Of a DNA stretch of 64,000 nucleotides, positions 52,126 through 61,226 are shown in pieces. A program made the position numbers and the translations under genes. This DNA is from Vibrio splendidus. Lineage in GTDB: Bacteria; Pseudomonadota; Gammaproteobacteria; Enterobacterales; Vibrionaceae. The notes under the pieces are model-generated. The model did not search any database. It saw only the letters and a program-made list of their open reading frames with translations, and was not told where the DNA came from. The stretch spans positions 62,001-126,000 of the forward strand of contig NZ_LNRF01000012.1 in assembly GCF_001557875.1 (NCBI RefSeq), given 5' to 3'. Positions within the stretch are counted from its first letter, which is position 1; every line of letters starts with the position of its first letter.

Positions 52126-53846
52126 ATCACGACCAAGCCGTATTGAATAGAGTTTGGTGTCACACGTTACTTGAAGAGCTAACACGCAACGGTGTTGAAC
52201 ATGTTTGTGTTGCGCCGGGCTCTCGCTCAACGCCTTTAACTCTCGAAGCTGAAGCCAACCCCAAGTTAACCTTACACACGCACTTTGATGAGCGTGGTCT
52301 TGGATTTTTAGCTTTAGGCTTAGCAAAAGCAAGTGATAAACCAGTTGCGGTGATTGTGACATCAGGAACCGCTGTTGCGAATTTGCTTCCTGCGACGGCT
52401 GAATCTGGTTTGACACGAGAGAAACTGATCCTACTGACTTCTGATCGACCAATCGATTTATTGGATTGCGGCGCTAATCAAGCGATTCAACAACAGGGTA
52501 TCTTTTCTTCCCATGTTGCAAGTGCTTTAAATCTACCAAGCCCAACCACACAGGTTTCTTTGAATTGGCTCCTAACATCGGTTGATAGCGCGCTTGCGAA
52601 ACAACGCAATGTTGGCGGTGCGATTCATATTAATTGCCCGTTTCCAGAGCCGCTCTATTCTAAGAACAGTGCTGACATGTATGCTGATTACACTAACAGT
52701 ATCGCTGGGTGGAGTTCGTCAACAACCCCGTATTCTAATACCTGTTTACCCAATCATTTGACTGTACAACCATTAGCGCCGGGCGATTACCTAGCGCGTA
52801 AAGGTGCGGTGATTATTGGTTCGATTGATAAAGGAGCGGCGACAAAAGCGCAGCAGTTTGCTTCTGCTTTGGGTTGGCCAATTTTCTGTGATCCTCAATC
52901 GGGCGTGAGTAGTGATTGGAAGCATTATGATCTGTGGTTACAGAGTGACTCAGTTAAAGAGCAACTCAACCAGTGTGATTTCATTCTTCAGTTTGGTGAG
53001 CGTATCGTTTCTAAGCGATTAAACCAATGGGTTAAGTCACAAGCGGCTTCGTTCGATTGCACGCAATATGTTGTGGTTTCACCTGATGCGCACCGTATAA
53101 ATCAAGACCATCTGCCGCAAACTCATATTGTTGCTAATATCGAGTTATGGATCACCGATCAACACCTGCCGACTTTGTTGGGCAAACACTCGGGTTGGGC
53201 GACGCCTTTAATCGAGGTGGCCAATACCGTTCAGCAACTCGCATTCGCACAAATATCTAATAATGACCAACTGACAGAGTTGAGTGTTGCGGTTGATTTG
53301 TCGTCTAGACTTAAAGACAGAGAGTTGTTTGTGGGAAACAGCTTGATGGTAAGGCTGGTGGATATGTTGTCGTCAATATCTGCGAATCGAGTTTACAGTA
53401 ATCGTGGTGCATCGGGCATTGATGGCTTGGTGGCGACGGCTGCGGGTGTAGTGAAAGCCAACCAGAATCCCTTATTGATGTTGATTGGCGATACTTCTTT
53501 GCTTTACGACCTCAACTCACTGGCTTTGCTAACTCATAATTTAACGCCGATGGTTATTGTTGTGACCAACAATGATGGTGGTGCGATCTTTGATTTGTTG
53601 CCGGTACCTGAGCAACAGAAACAGTCACTTTATCAAATGCCTCATGGTTTCAGTTTTGAACACGCTGCTGCGCAATTCCAGTTGGGGTACGCTGCGCCAG
53701 AAACCTTGAACTGTTATCAAACCATTATCGAACAACATTTCGAACAGGGTCAGGGTACCTTGCTCGTGGAAGTTAAGACGCCTCCCGAACAAGCGTCTAC
53801 TTTGCTGAAACAATTCAGTTCAATGCTCACCGAGGCATTAGCCTAA
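52122..53846 (+). CDS. menD: SEPHCHC synthase MenD
   Basis: This 574-residue thiamine-diphosphate enzyme joins 2-oxoglutarate and isochorismate. The N-terminal part has VAPGSRSTPLTLEAE (about 30-44, with the substrate-binding SRS) and the catalytic glutamate region THFDERGLGFLALGLAKAS (about 52-70). The C-terminal cofactor site shows NRGASGIDGLVATAAG, LLMLIGDTSLLYDLNSL and VTNNDGGAIFDLLP. It lies between menF and menH in the usual order; menH begins 9 bases after its stop. Confidence 0.95.
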   Translation: MNHDQAVLNRVWCHTLLEELTRNGVEHVCVAPGSRSTPLTLEAEANPKLTLHTHFDERGLGFLALGLAKASDKPVAVIVTSGTAVANLLPATAESGLTREKLILLTSDRPIDLLDCGANQAIQQQGIFSSHVASALNLPSPTTQVSLNWLLTSVDSALAKQRNVGGAIHINCPFPEPLYSKNSADMYADYTNSIAGWSSSTTPYSNTCLPNHLTVQPLAPGDYLARKGAVIIGSIDKGAATKAQQFASALGWPIFCDPQSGVSSDWKHYDLWLQSDSVKEQLNQCDFILQFGERIVSKRLNQWVKSQAASFDCTQYVVVSPDAHRINQDHLPQTHIVANIELWITDQHLPTLLGKHSGWATPLIEVANTVQQLAFAQISNNDQLTELSVAVDLSSRLKDRELFVGNSLMVRLVDMLSSISANRVYSNRGASGIDGLVATAAGVVKANQNPLLMLIGDTSLLYDLNSLALLTHNLTPMVIVVTNNDGGAIFDLLPVPEQQKQSLYQMPHGFSFEHAAAQFQLGYAAPETLNCYQTIIEQHFEQGQGTLLVEVKTPPEQASTLLKQFSSMLTEALA

Positions 53847-53855
53847 GGACTTTAC

Positions 53856-54656
53856 ATGCTTTACTCCAATTATTACCCAACTGTACAAGATTCTTCTGAC
53901 AAACCTTTGCTTGTTTTTTTACATGGTTTACTCGGAAGCGGGGATGATTGGAGTGCATGTCATCCATTCCTCGAGGATTTTCCTCTCCTTTGCATAGATT
54001 TACCCGGACACGGACAAAGTCGCTTTATCGATCCAGTAGGGTTTGATCATTGCTGCAAGAAAATTGTCCAGTGCATCACATCTCAACTGGCGCTCAACGG
54101 TCTTCCTGCCGATTACCCTATCGTAGTGATTGGGTACTCTATGGGCGGAAGGCTCGCTATGTATGGGGTGACAAGCCCTTGCTTTGAGACGCTTAACCTA
54201 GTGAAAGTCATCATTGAAGGTGGCAACTTTGGATTGGAATGTGATGAAGAAAGAGCACAAAGGTTAGTACATGATACGCAATGGGCTGTTCGTTTTGCAC
54301 AGCAGTCGATTGAAGATGTTTTAGACGATTGGTATCAACAAAGCGTCTTTTCTTCACTAAATCATGAGCAAAGACAAACTTTGGTCATAAAGCGTAGTGG
54401 TAACCTTGGTGTATCCGTAGCAAATATGTTGTTATCTACTTCGTTAGCTAAGCAACCGGATTTACGTGCCACATTGAAATCTCATGAGCATTTATTGCAT
54501 TATGTATGTGGAGAAAAAGATCGTAAATTCATGGAGCTAGCTGAGAATAGTGGCTTTGAATATAGTCAGGTGGATTACGCGGGTCATAATGTTCATTTTG
54601 AGCAACCCGAGCTGTTTTCTAACCTGATAATCCAATGTATCGCCAGTCGTCGTTAA
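53856..54656 (+). CDS. menH: SHCHC synthase MenH
   Basis: This 266-residue alpha/beta hydrolase removes pyruvate from SEPHCHC to give SHCHC. It shows the oxyanion loop VFLHGLLGSGDDWS (about 20-33), the nucleophile serine in VIGYSMGGRLAMYG (about 89-102), aspartate in VCGEKDRKF and histidine in YAGHNVHFEQPE near the end. The context between menD and menB makes the assignment firm, although esterases with this fold are common. Confidence 0.92.
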   Translation: MLYSNYYPTVQDSSDKPLLVFLHGLLGSGDDWSACHPFLEDFPLLCIDLPGHGQSRFIDPVGFDHCCKKIVQCITSQLALNGLPADYPIVVIGYSMGGRLAMYGVTSPCFETLNLVKVIIEGGNFGLECDEERAQRLVHDTQWAVRFAQQSIEDVLDDWYQQSVFSSLNHEQRQTLVIKRSGNLGVSVANMLLSTSLAKQPDLRATLKSHEHLLHYVCGEKDRKFMELAENSGFEYSQVDYAGHNVHFEQPELFSNLIIQCIASRR

Positions 54657-54710
54657 TCTGACTGAGCGGTTCTCTCGTATCAAGCACTATCAAAAGCAGA
54701 GCAACACCGT

Positions 54711-54731
54711 CACGACTACTCGTTAGTCGTG
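54711..54731 (+). other. Intercistronic hairpin between menH and menB
   Basis: CACGACTA-CTCGT-TAGTCGTG is a perfect 8-bp stem with a 5-base loop, 27 bases before the menB start and without a T-run. It may affect mRNA stability or menB translation rather than end transcription. Confidence 0.5.
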
Positions 54732-54758
54732 GTCTCTAATAGAACAATGGGAATCACC

Positions 54759-55625
54759 ATGGCTAAAACAGTAGGCATCACAGAAGAAGAACTTTACGCG
54801 GCAGTTAACTGGAGCGATGAAAGCAGTCAATATGAAGATATTCAGTACCACAAGTCTGACGATGGTATTGCGAAAATCACGATTGCGCGTCCTCAAGTCC
54901 ACAATGCGTTTCGTCCACAAACCGTAAAAGAGATGATCAATGCACTGGCTGACGCTCGTTACGACGAGAAAGTAGGCGTGATCATTTTGACGGGTCTTGG
55001 TGAGAAGGCGTTCTGTTCTGGTGGTGACCAAAGTATTCGTGGTGATTACGGCGGCTACCAAGATGATTCAGGTACACACCACCTGAACGTACTTGATTTC
55101 CAACGTCAAATTCGTACTTGTCCAAAACCAGTAATCGCAGCGGTATCGGGTTGGGCAGTCGGTGGCGGTCATGTACTTCACATGATGGCAGACCTTACTA
55201 TTGCCGCTGAAAATGCCCAGTTCGGTCAGACGGGTCCTAAAGTGGGTTCATTCGATGGCGGTTGGGGTGCTTCTTACATGGCTCGTATTGTTGGCCAGAA
55301 GAAAGCGCGCGAAATCTGGTTCCTATGTCGTTTCTACGATGCTCAAGAAGCATTGGATATGGGCTTAGTGAACACCGTTGTTCCTGTCGCTGACCTAGAA
55401 AAAGAAACCGTTCGTTGGTGTCGTGAAGTTCTTCAACATAGCCCAATGGCACTGCGTTGCCTGAAAGCTGCACTGAACGCAGACTGTGACGGCCAAGCTG
55501 GTCTACAAGAGTTGGCTGGTAACGCAACAATGATGTTCTACATGACAGAGGAAGGCCAAGAAGGCCGCAACGCATTTAACGAAAAACGTCGACCGGACTT
55601 CGACAAGTTCCCGCGTAATCCATAG
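54759..55625 (+). CDS. menB: 1,4-dihydroxy-2-naphthoyl-CoA synthase MenB
   Basis: The 288-residue crotonase-fold enzyme closes the second ring of the naphthoquinone. The family segments are visible: IARPQVHNAFRPQTVKEM, the oxyanion-hole region FCSGGDQSIRGDYGGY, AVSGWAVGGGHVLHMMADLTIAA and FGQTGPKVGSFDGGWGASYMAR, then GNEKRRPDF-like NEKRRPDFDKFPRNP at the end. The ATG at 54759 is chosen because GGGA lies just upstream and the product begins in the usual way (MAKTVGITEEEL); ten codons of the longer frame are dropped. A terminator follows. Confidence 0.96.
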   Translation: MAKTVGITEEELYAAVNWSDESSQYEDIQYHKSDDGIAKITIARPQVHNAFRPQTVKEMINALADARYDEKVGVIILTGLGEKAFCSGGDQSIRGDYGGYQDDSGTHHLNVLDFQRQIRTCPKPVIAAVSGWAVGGGHVLHMMADLTIAAENAQFGQTGPKVGSFDGGWGASYMARIVGQKKAREIWFLCRFYDAQEALDMGLVNTVVPVADLEKETVRWCREVLQHSPMALRCLKAALNADCDGQAGLQELAGNATMMFYMTEEGQEGRNAFNEKRRPDFDKFPRNP

Positions 55626-55644
55626 TATTTCTCTTCTTAAAAAT

Positions 55645-55674
55645 GAGTCGCTAATAGCGGCTCGTTTTGTTTTG
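55645..55674 (+). terminator. Terminator between menB and menC
   Basis: GAGTCGC pairs with GCGGCTC (7 bp including one G-U pair, loop TAATA), followed by GTTTTGTTTT. The stem is short, so read-through into menC is likely; menC has no other obvious promoter. Confidence 0.7.
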
Positions 55675-55700
55675 ATGTTCCCCGTTTTTTAGGAAACTTT

Positions 55701-56708
55701 ATGAACTCAGTGAATTCTCAGCGTCACGCTAAACTCTACCGTTATCAATTACCTATGGATAGTGGAGTGGTTCTTCGTGATAATAAGTTGAACGAACGTG
55801 TTGGCTATATCATCCAACTTGAGTGTGACGGTAAAACTGGTTTTGGCGAAGTCGCACCTTTGCCGGGCTTCAGTCAAGAAGATGCCGAACAAGCCGGTAT
55901 TCAGCTCCAACATGAATTAGAGCTTTGGAGTCACAACAACCCTCAAACGCCTTTTAATGAGCTATATCCTTCTGTTGCCTTCGGTTTTTCGATGGCGATG
56001 ATGGAATTACGAGGCGAACTCAACACTGAAGGTAACTACCAAGCGGCACCTTTGTGTACTGGAGATCCAGATGAACTGATCCCCGTGCTGAATGAGATGG
56101 AAGGCGAGAAAGTCGCGAAAGTGAAAGTCGGCCTGTATGAAGCGATTCGTGATGGCATGCTTGTTAGTTTATTTCTTGAATCGATTCCGGATTTGACTCT
56201 AAGGCTTGATGCCAACCGTGCGTGGAAGCCAGAAAAAGCGAAGCAGTTCATTAAGTACATTTCGCCGTCACTGCGTCAGCGTATTAGCTTTATTGAAGAA
56301 CCTTGCCAAAAGCCAGAAGACAGCTTAGCTTTTGCTATTGACCACGGTGTGGCAATTGCTTGGGACGAAACTCTGCAAGAAGCGGTGCGTAACCATGAGT
56401 TTGATTTAAGCGACTTAACGGGTGTTAAGGCCGTGGTGATCAAGCCAACCTTGATTGGTTCAGTAGAGCGTTGTGTTGCAATCATTGAGCGTGCGGAGCA
56501 GCTTGGTATTAAGCCGGTTCTAAGCTCAAGTATTGAGTCTAGCCTTGGCTTAACTCAGATTGCGCGATTAGCACAGCAGTACTTGCCTAATGAAGTGCCG
56601 GGACTTGATACGATTGGTTTGTATCAGCAACAGTTAGAAGTTTCATGGCCGGGTTGCCAGCTTCCTGTTGCTACTCTTGAACAGCAGCAACTGATTTGGT
56701 CTTCTTAG
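55701..56708 (+). CDS. menC: o-Succinylbenzoate synthase MenC
   Basis: This 335-residue member of the enolase superfamily dehydrates SHCHC to o-succinylbenzoate. The catalytic lysine pair and metal ligands can be seen in order: KVAKVKVGL (about 136-144), LRLDANRAW (aspartate ligand, about 166-174), SFIEEPCQ (glutamate ligand), AWDETL (aspartate ligand) and VVIKPTLIGS (second lysine). The gene order menB-menC-menE is standard. It begins 75 bases after menB, beyond a weak terminator. Confidence 0.95.
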   Translation: MNSVNSQRHAKLYRYQLPMDSGVVLRDNKLNERVGYIIQLECDGKTGFGEVAPLPGFSQEDAEQAGIQLQHELELWSHNNPQTPFNELYPSVAFGFSMAMMELRGELNTEGNYQAAPLCTGDPDELIPVLNEMEGEKVAKVKVGLYEAIRDGMLVSLFLESIPDLTLRLDANRAWKPEKAKQFIKYISPSLRQRISFIEEPCQKPEDSLAFAIDHGVAIAWDETLQEAVRNHEFDLSDLTGVKAVVIKPTLIGSVERCVAIIERAEQLGIKPVLSSSIESSLGLTQIARLAQQYLPNEVPGLDTIGLYQQQLEVSWPGCQLPVATLEQQQLIWSS

Positions 56709-56760
56709 GCTGATCGTTCGATTGGCTTAGACCGTTTTCAACCTATAACTTGGTTATCTT

Positions 56761-58191
56761 ATGATGCGCCCACAATCTAATCATCACCCGCTTTGGGTAC
56801 AGTGGGCGCAGCAGAACCCACATCAAACAGCGTTAGTCACTCCTCTCCGTGATTATACTTGGCAGCAAGTCGTGGCGTTAGTGAATGAATACCAACGACA
56901 GTTATCCGAACAAGGCCTTTCAGAAGGTGATGTGTTGACGATAGTTGGTAAGAATCAAGCTGAAGTGATACCTGTTTATCTTGCAGCGCTCAATTTGGGT
57001 GTGGTTTGTGCGTTTACCATGCCTCAGCCGTCAGCTCGCTTAATGCAAAAGCTTGAATCGCTTTATAGCCCATCGGATAGACGTTATCTATGGCTGTTAG
57101 AAAGTGGGGGGTTAGATCTGTCTGATGTTGCAGAGTCAAACACTCAGTTACTGGTATTACCTTGCCTGAGCGAGTTGAATGTTGATGACAAGCCAACAGC
57201 AACGTCAGAACCTTCTTGTTTCAACCCTCAAAACCTCGCGAGTATCGTATTTACTTCGGGTTCTTCCGGAACCCCTAAAGCAGTGGCTCACACGCTTGAT
57301 CAGCACTTATGTTCAGCGTCCGGCTTATTGGATGTCTTTCAATTTAAAGGCAGTGATACTTGGCTGCTTAGTCTACCTATGTACCATGTGTCAGGGCTGG
57401 CGATTGTTCATCGTTGGCTTGTTGCTGGTGGCTGTATAAAAATGGGTATTGGTCAGCTTGAACCCGATATCAAGGGCTGTAGCCATGCCTCGTTAGTGGC
57501 TACTCAGCTACATCGATTACTAAAGAGTAAGCAAGCACTTACTTTATCCCATGTGCTGTTGGGAGGAAGTCATATTCCAGAAGCGCTTGGACTCGAAGCG
57601 CAACAGATGGGTATCGAAACATGGCTTGGCTACGGCATGACAGAAGCGGCTTCAACCGTGACAGCTAAGCCCGTTGATGCCAAAAACACCGCTGGTTTTG
57701 TCCTTAATCATCGGCAACTAAAAATTGAAGGGCAACGTATCTTTATTGGCGGTGAGACGCTCGCTTCCGGTTATTACCACCAAGGTAAATTAACGCGATT
57801 AGTTGATGAGAACGGCTGGTTCGATAGCAAAGATCTTGGTGAGTGGGTTGGTGAGCAAGTGTTGATTATTGGTCGTGCTGACAATCAGTTTATTTCTGGC
57901 GGTGAGAACATTCACTGCGAAGAAATTGAGCGAGCACTTAATCAGTTGCCCTGCGTTAATCAGGCTTTTATCGTTCCAATCGAGGATGAAGAGTTCGGGT
58001 TCCGACCTGCAGCTATTGTGGATTGTACTGATTTGCCAACCAAAGAGTGGTTTGCAGAGCAACTACAAGTAAGCCTAGAGCGGTTCAAATGCCCGATCGA
58101 GTACTACCGCATGCCAGAACAAGAACAGCAGGGCATTAAGGTATCTAGAGCGGGATTAGCGCAGTGGTTACAAGAGGTTCGCTCTAAATAA
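56761..58191 (+). CDS. menE: o-Succinylbenzoate-CoA ligase MenE
   Basis: The 476-residue AMP-forming ligase activates o-succinylbenzoate with CoA. The adenylate-forming motifs are clear: the P-loop IVFTSGSSGTPKAVAHT (about 161-177), LLSLPMYHVSGLAIVHRWL, the WLGYGMTEAAST motif (about 289-300), and WFDSKDLGEW, followed by the hinge region with ADNQFISGGENIHCEEIE and the catalytic lysine in QQGIKVSRAGL near the C-terminus. It is the last men gene in the cluster; menA is elsewhere. Confidence 0.95.
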   Translation: MMRPQSNHHPLWVQWAQQNPHQTALVTPLRDYTWQQVVALVNEYQRQLSEQGLSEGDVLTIVGKNQAEVIPVYLAALNLGVVCAFTMPQPSARLMQKLESLYSPSDRRYLWLLESGGLDLSDVAESNTQLLVLPCLSELNVDDKPTATSEPSCFNPQNLASIVFTSGSSGTPKAVAHTLDQHLCSASGLLDVFQFKGSDTWLLSLPMYHVSGLAIVHRWLVAGGCIKMGIGQLEPDIKGCSHASLVATQLHRLLKSKQALTLSHVLLGGSHIPEALGLEAQQMGIETWLGYGMTEAASTVTAKPVDAKNTAGFVLNHRQLKIEGQRIFIGGETLASGYYHQGKLTRLVDENGWFDSKDLGEWVGEQVLIIGRADNQFISGGENIHCEEIERALNQLPCVNQAFIVPIEDEEFGFRPAAIVDCTDLPTKEWFAEQLQVSLERFKCPIEYYRMPEQEQQGIKVSRAGLAQWLQEVRSK

Positions 58192-58194
58192 AAC

Positions 58195-58264
58195 GAAGCG
58201 CAATACACGGTGACTAGTCGTAATTGCGCTTCAGGGGGTTGTGATGGTGGTGAAGCCATCACAA
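58195..58264. terminator. Two hairpins between menE and the convergent PTS gene
   Basis: GAAGCGCAAT pairs with ATTGCGCTTC across an 18-base loop (58195-58232), and TTGTGATGG pairs with CCATCACAA across an 8-base loop (58239-58264). Neither has a clear T-run, but they sit between two convergent genes, where they could end transcription or stabilise the mRNA ends. Confidence 0.5.
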
Positions 58265-58301
58265 ATTCTTGCGGTTTTATCTTGTCATCAAAGCTGTCGT
58301 G

Positions 58302-59765
58302 TTAAGCGAGTGCCTTCTTCATTTGTTCTGCGACCTTATCAACTTTACCTAAGCCAATAATAACTTGCAGCCCGCCTTTACCTACCGGAACCACACCCGC
58401 AGCACCTAGCTTCTTAAGTTTGTCACTGTCAGCTACTGACGAGTCTTTTACGGTTAGACGTAGACGAGTGATGCAGTTATCAACTTCAAGGATATTGTCA
58501 GCTCCGCCAATCGCTTCAATGTAGTTGTTGGTTAGGTTAACTAATGCTTCAGGAGATGCTGTTTCGCTTTCTGCTTCCATCTCTTCACCACGACCCGGAG
58601 TACGTAGGTTGAACTTGATGATAGCGAAGCGGAAGATGCAGTAGTAAAGCGCAAAGAACACCACACCTTGTACTAATAGCATGTACCAGTTCGTTGCGAG
58701 TGGATTCTGGCTTGATAGTACTAGATCAACGAAGCCCGCAGAGAAGCCGAAGCCTGCCATCCACTCCATGCTTGCCGCAATGTAAAGTGATAGACCTGTT
58801 AGCACTGCGTGCAGTAAGAACAGTACCGGAGCAAGGAACATGAAGCTGAACTCTAGAGGCTCTGTGATACCTGTGAAGAACGAAGCCATTGCTGCTGCAA
58901 GCATGATTGCGAATACTTGGTTTTTGTTTTTCGCATCAGAGCAGTGGTACATCGCTAATGCTGCTGCCGGTAGACCAAACATCATGATTGGGAAGAAGCC
59001 CGCTTGGTACATACCTGTTTTACCCGGAATACCTGTACCGTTAGCGATAGATTGTGCGCCGCCTAGGAAATTTGGAATGTCGTTAATACCAACAACGTCG
59101 AACCAGAACACAGGGTAAAGTGCGTGGTGCATACCTACTGATAGGAACAAACGGTTAAAGAAGCCAAACAGACCTGCACCAATCGCGCCCATGCTCTCTA
59201 GCTTAATACCCAGAACGATCAGAGCATCGTAAACTGCAGGCCAGATGTAAAGAAGAGCGAATGAAAGTGCCATACCTGCGATCGAAGTCAGGATAGGAAC
59301 CAAACGCTTACCGCTGAAGAATGCTAAAGCCTGAGGAAGCTCGACGGTTGAGTAGCGGTTGTAGATCTCAGCAGAGATGATACCCACAATGATACCTACG
59401 AATTGGTTGCTGATTTTTCCAAATGCTGCTGGCACTTCACTTAGTTCAACATCCATTAATTGAGCAACTGAGCCCGGAGCCAGTAGAGTGGTCACGACGA
59501 GGAACATCACAAAACCAGACAATGCGGCAGAACCGTTTTTATCTCGGCTCAAACCGAACGCGACACCCACCGCGAATAGAACCGCCATGTTATCGATGAT
59601 CGCACCACCTGATTTGATCAAGAACGCGGCTAAGATACTTTCTGACCCCCAACCTACAGGATCCAACCAATAGCCTATTCCCATAAGAATTGCTGCAGCT
59701 GGCAGTGTGGCTACGGGAACCATCAATGCCTTACCTACTTTTTGCATATACCCGAGTATATTCAT
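58302..59765 (-). CDS. nagE: PTS system N-acetylglucosamine-type EIIBC component
   Basis: The 487-residue permease has an EIIC membrane domain (about residues 1-385) and an EIIB domain (about 405-487) with the phosphorylated C431 in VDNCITRLRLTV. The N-terminus MNILGYMQKVGKALMVPVATLPAAAILMGIG, the GMYQAGFFPIMMFGLPAAALAMY segment and TGITEPLEFSFMFLAPVLFLLHAVLTGLSLYIA resemble NagE more than PtsG. Unlike E. coli NagE it lacks the EIIA domain and must take phosphate from a separate EIIA, presumably Crr. AGGGG lies before the ATG. It is divergent from a LysR-type regulator gene. Glucose or another hexosamine remains a possible substrate. Confidence 0.85.
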   Translation of the reverse strand: MNILGYMQKVGKALMVPVATLPAAAILMGIGYWLDPVGWGSESILAAFLIKSGGAIIDNMAVLFAVGVAFGLSRDKNGSAALSGFVMFLVVTTLLAPGSVAQLMDVELSEVPAAFGKISNQFVGIIVGIISAEIYNRYSTVELPQALAFFSGKRLVPILTSIAGMALSFALLYIWPAVYDALIVLGIKLESMGAIGAGLFGFFNRLFLSVGMHHALYPVFWFDVVGINDIPNFLGGAQSIANGTGIPGKTGMYQAGFFPIMMFGLPAAALAMYHCSDAKNKNQVFAIMLAAAMASFFTGITEPLEFSFMFLAPVLFLLHAVLTGLSLYIAASMEWMAGFGFSAGFVDLVLSSQNPLATNWYMLLVQGVVFFALYYCIFRFAIIKFNLRTPGRGEEMEAESETASPEALVNLTNNYIEAIGGADNILEVDNCITRLRLTVKDSSVADSDKLKKLGAAGVVPVGKGGLQVIIGLGKVDKVAEQMKKALA

Positions 59766-59940
59766 ATGTGCCCCTAAAATTGTAATTAATTTTTTTAATG
59801 TTTCTGCTCGTCAAAATGTCGAACCAAATGTTGATCGACGCAGTGTTTTAAGTAACTGCGGCTATTAGAAACTTATTTCTTAATGCAAACAAACGAAACG
59901 GGTAGTAGTATGAATTAAAATTTTTAATGCATGAGGTCGT

Positions 59941-60819
59941 ATGGCTAACCATCAATCTTTACTTAGAAATCTTCATACTTTCAATGTCGCTGCTGAGAAA
60001 ATGAGTTTTACGCTGGCGGCTAAGAAGCTGCACCTGACTCAAGGGGCAGTAAGCCATCGGATCAAAGTGTTAGAAGGTGAGCTCGGCTTTAACTTGTTTG
60101 TAAGAGGGACTCGTAAACTGGAACTGACTGAAGAAGGTCAGCGCTTTCAACGAACGTTATCCAAGTCGTTAAGCTCTATTTTTGGTGAGATCGAAGACAT
60201 TACCAACACAGACTTGTATGGGCAGATCAATATCGGTACCAGTCCTGCATTTGCTAACAGTTGGTTACTGCCAAGATTGGCGGATTTTAAACAGCGATAT
60301 CCTAAGTTTAATCTCAACATTTTCTCACAAGAAGAGCAGGATTTTCATCAAAATCATCTCGATGTCGCCATTTATTATGGTGCTGAAGATCTCAAAGATA
60401 TGCATCGACAGCGCCTGTTTGGTGAAAAGTATATTCCGGTATGTACGCCGAGTTATGCCGCGGAACACAACATCTTTGATGATGGTGTAGATTCATTGTG
60501 CCGGATTAATTTCATTCATGCGTTAGGTTCTGACGTGTGGCAGCGTTGGATTAAACACCACGGTTTGGAAGTGAATTTATTTGAACAGTTTTACTGCGTA
60601 AGCCACCGAGATATGGGTGTACAGAGTGCCCTGCATAATATTGGTGTTGCGATGGGGCGCTATCATTTTGTTAAGCAGTACATTGAGACTGGTGAGCTCA
60701 TAACGCCTTATCCGAGCATGGATACAGACAAAGGGTATGACTTAATCTGCCCGTTAGGCACGGAAAAACGTCCTAAGGTAAGAACCTTTATTAAGTGGTT
60801 AGAGGGGCAGTTACGCTAG
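59941..60819 (+). CDS. LysR-family transcriptional regulator, DsdC-like
   Basis: The 292-residue regulator has an N-terminal winged helix-turn-helix (about residues 8-66: LHTFNVAAEKMSFTLAAKKLHLTQGAVSHRIKVLEGELGFNLFVR) and a periplasmic-binding-protein-like effector domain. Segments such as LHTF-VAA, AVSHRI-LE-ELG, the LAIYYG-type DVAIYYGAED, and HNIGVAMGRYHFVKQYIETGELI line up with E. coli DsdC, the D-serine activator. No D-serine deaminase gene is nearby. Its divergent partner, 175 bases away, is the PTS gene, which is the more likely target. GAGG precedes the ATG. The intergenic region holds AT-rich near-palindromes (ATTAATTTTTTTAAT; ATTAAAATTTTTAAT). Confidence 0.82.
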   Translation: MANHQSLLRNLHTFNVAAEKMSFTLAAKKLHLTQGAVSHRIKVLEGELGFNLFVRGTRKLELTEEGQRFQRTLSKSLSSIFGEIEDITNTDLYGQINIGTSPAFANSWLLPRLADFKQRYPKFNLNIFSQEEQDFHQNHLDVAIYYGAEDLKDMHRQRLFGEKYIPVCTPSYAAEHNIFDDGVDSLCRINFIHALGSDVWQRWIKHHGLEVNLFEQFYCVSHRDMGVQSALHNIGVAMGRYHFVKQYIETGELITPYPSMDTDKGYDLICPLGTEKRPKVRTFIKWLEGQLR

Positions 60820-60925
60820 GTTAGTTAATTTAGCAATTAGATAGTTCAAAACAGAATTTATTATCTTTATAACCATCCATCATAATAAGCCATATAAATT
60901 ACGAATTATAGAATAAGGTCTTATT

Positions 60926-61093
60926 ATGAAAATTGCCCTCATCATTGCGGTTTTACTGCAGATAGGCCTAGCGGTCACTTCGTCAGGGTTGACTCGTTCG
61001 TTGGCTGAGCTCACCGCATTTGTGTTGGTTGTGGTACTTGTTTTAATGAAAAGAGAGAGCAAGAAGAGTGATAAGCCCCTGTTTGATTCGTGA
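60926..61093 (+). CDS. Small single-helix membrane protein, unknown function
   Basis: This 55-residue frame starts with ATG after AAGG and reads MKIALIIAVLLQIGLAVTSS, then a polar turn (GLTRSLAELT), a second hydrophobic run (AFVLVVVLVLM) and a basic/charged tail (KRESKKSDKPLFDS). Either one long or two short membrane segments are possible. I do not recognise it. It follows the LysR gene by 106 bases on the same strand and is followed at once by a strong terminator, which supports its being a transcribed gene. Confidence 0.62.
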   Translation: MKIALIIAVLLQIGLAVTSSGLTRSLAELTAFVLVVVLVLMKRESKKSDKPLFDS

Positions 61094-61128
61094 TTGTTGC
61101 AACAAAGAATATTTTTGCCATAAACGAT

Positions 61129-61161
61129 AAAGGCAAAGCCTATTTGAGCTTTGCCTTTTTG
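61129..61161. terminator. Terminator between the small membrane protein and the YeiH-type gene
   Basis: AAAGGCAAAGC pairs perfectly with GCTTTGCCTTT (11 bp, 8-base loop), with a T-run on the right and A-rich sequence on the left, so it may serve both convergent genes. Confidence 0.88.
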
Positions 61162-61226
61162 TTTTGTGGCTCGTAAATCTGATTGTCTAGATAATCGAAC
61201 AACCATTTAAAGCGTTTCGTTGCGGA

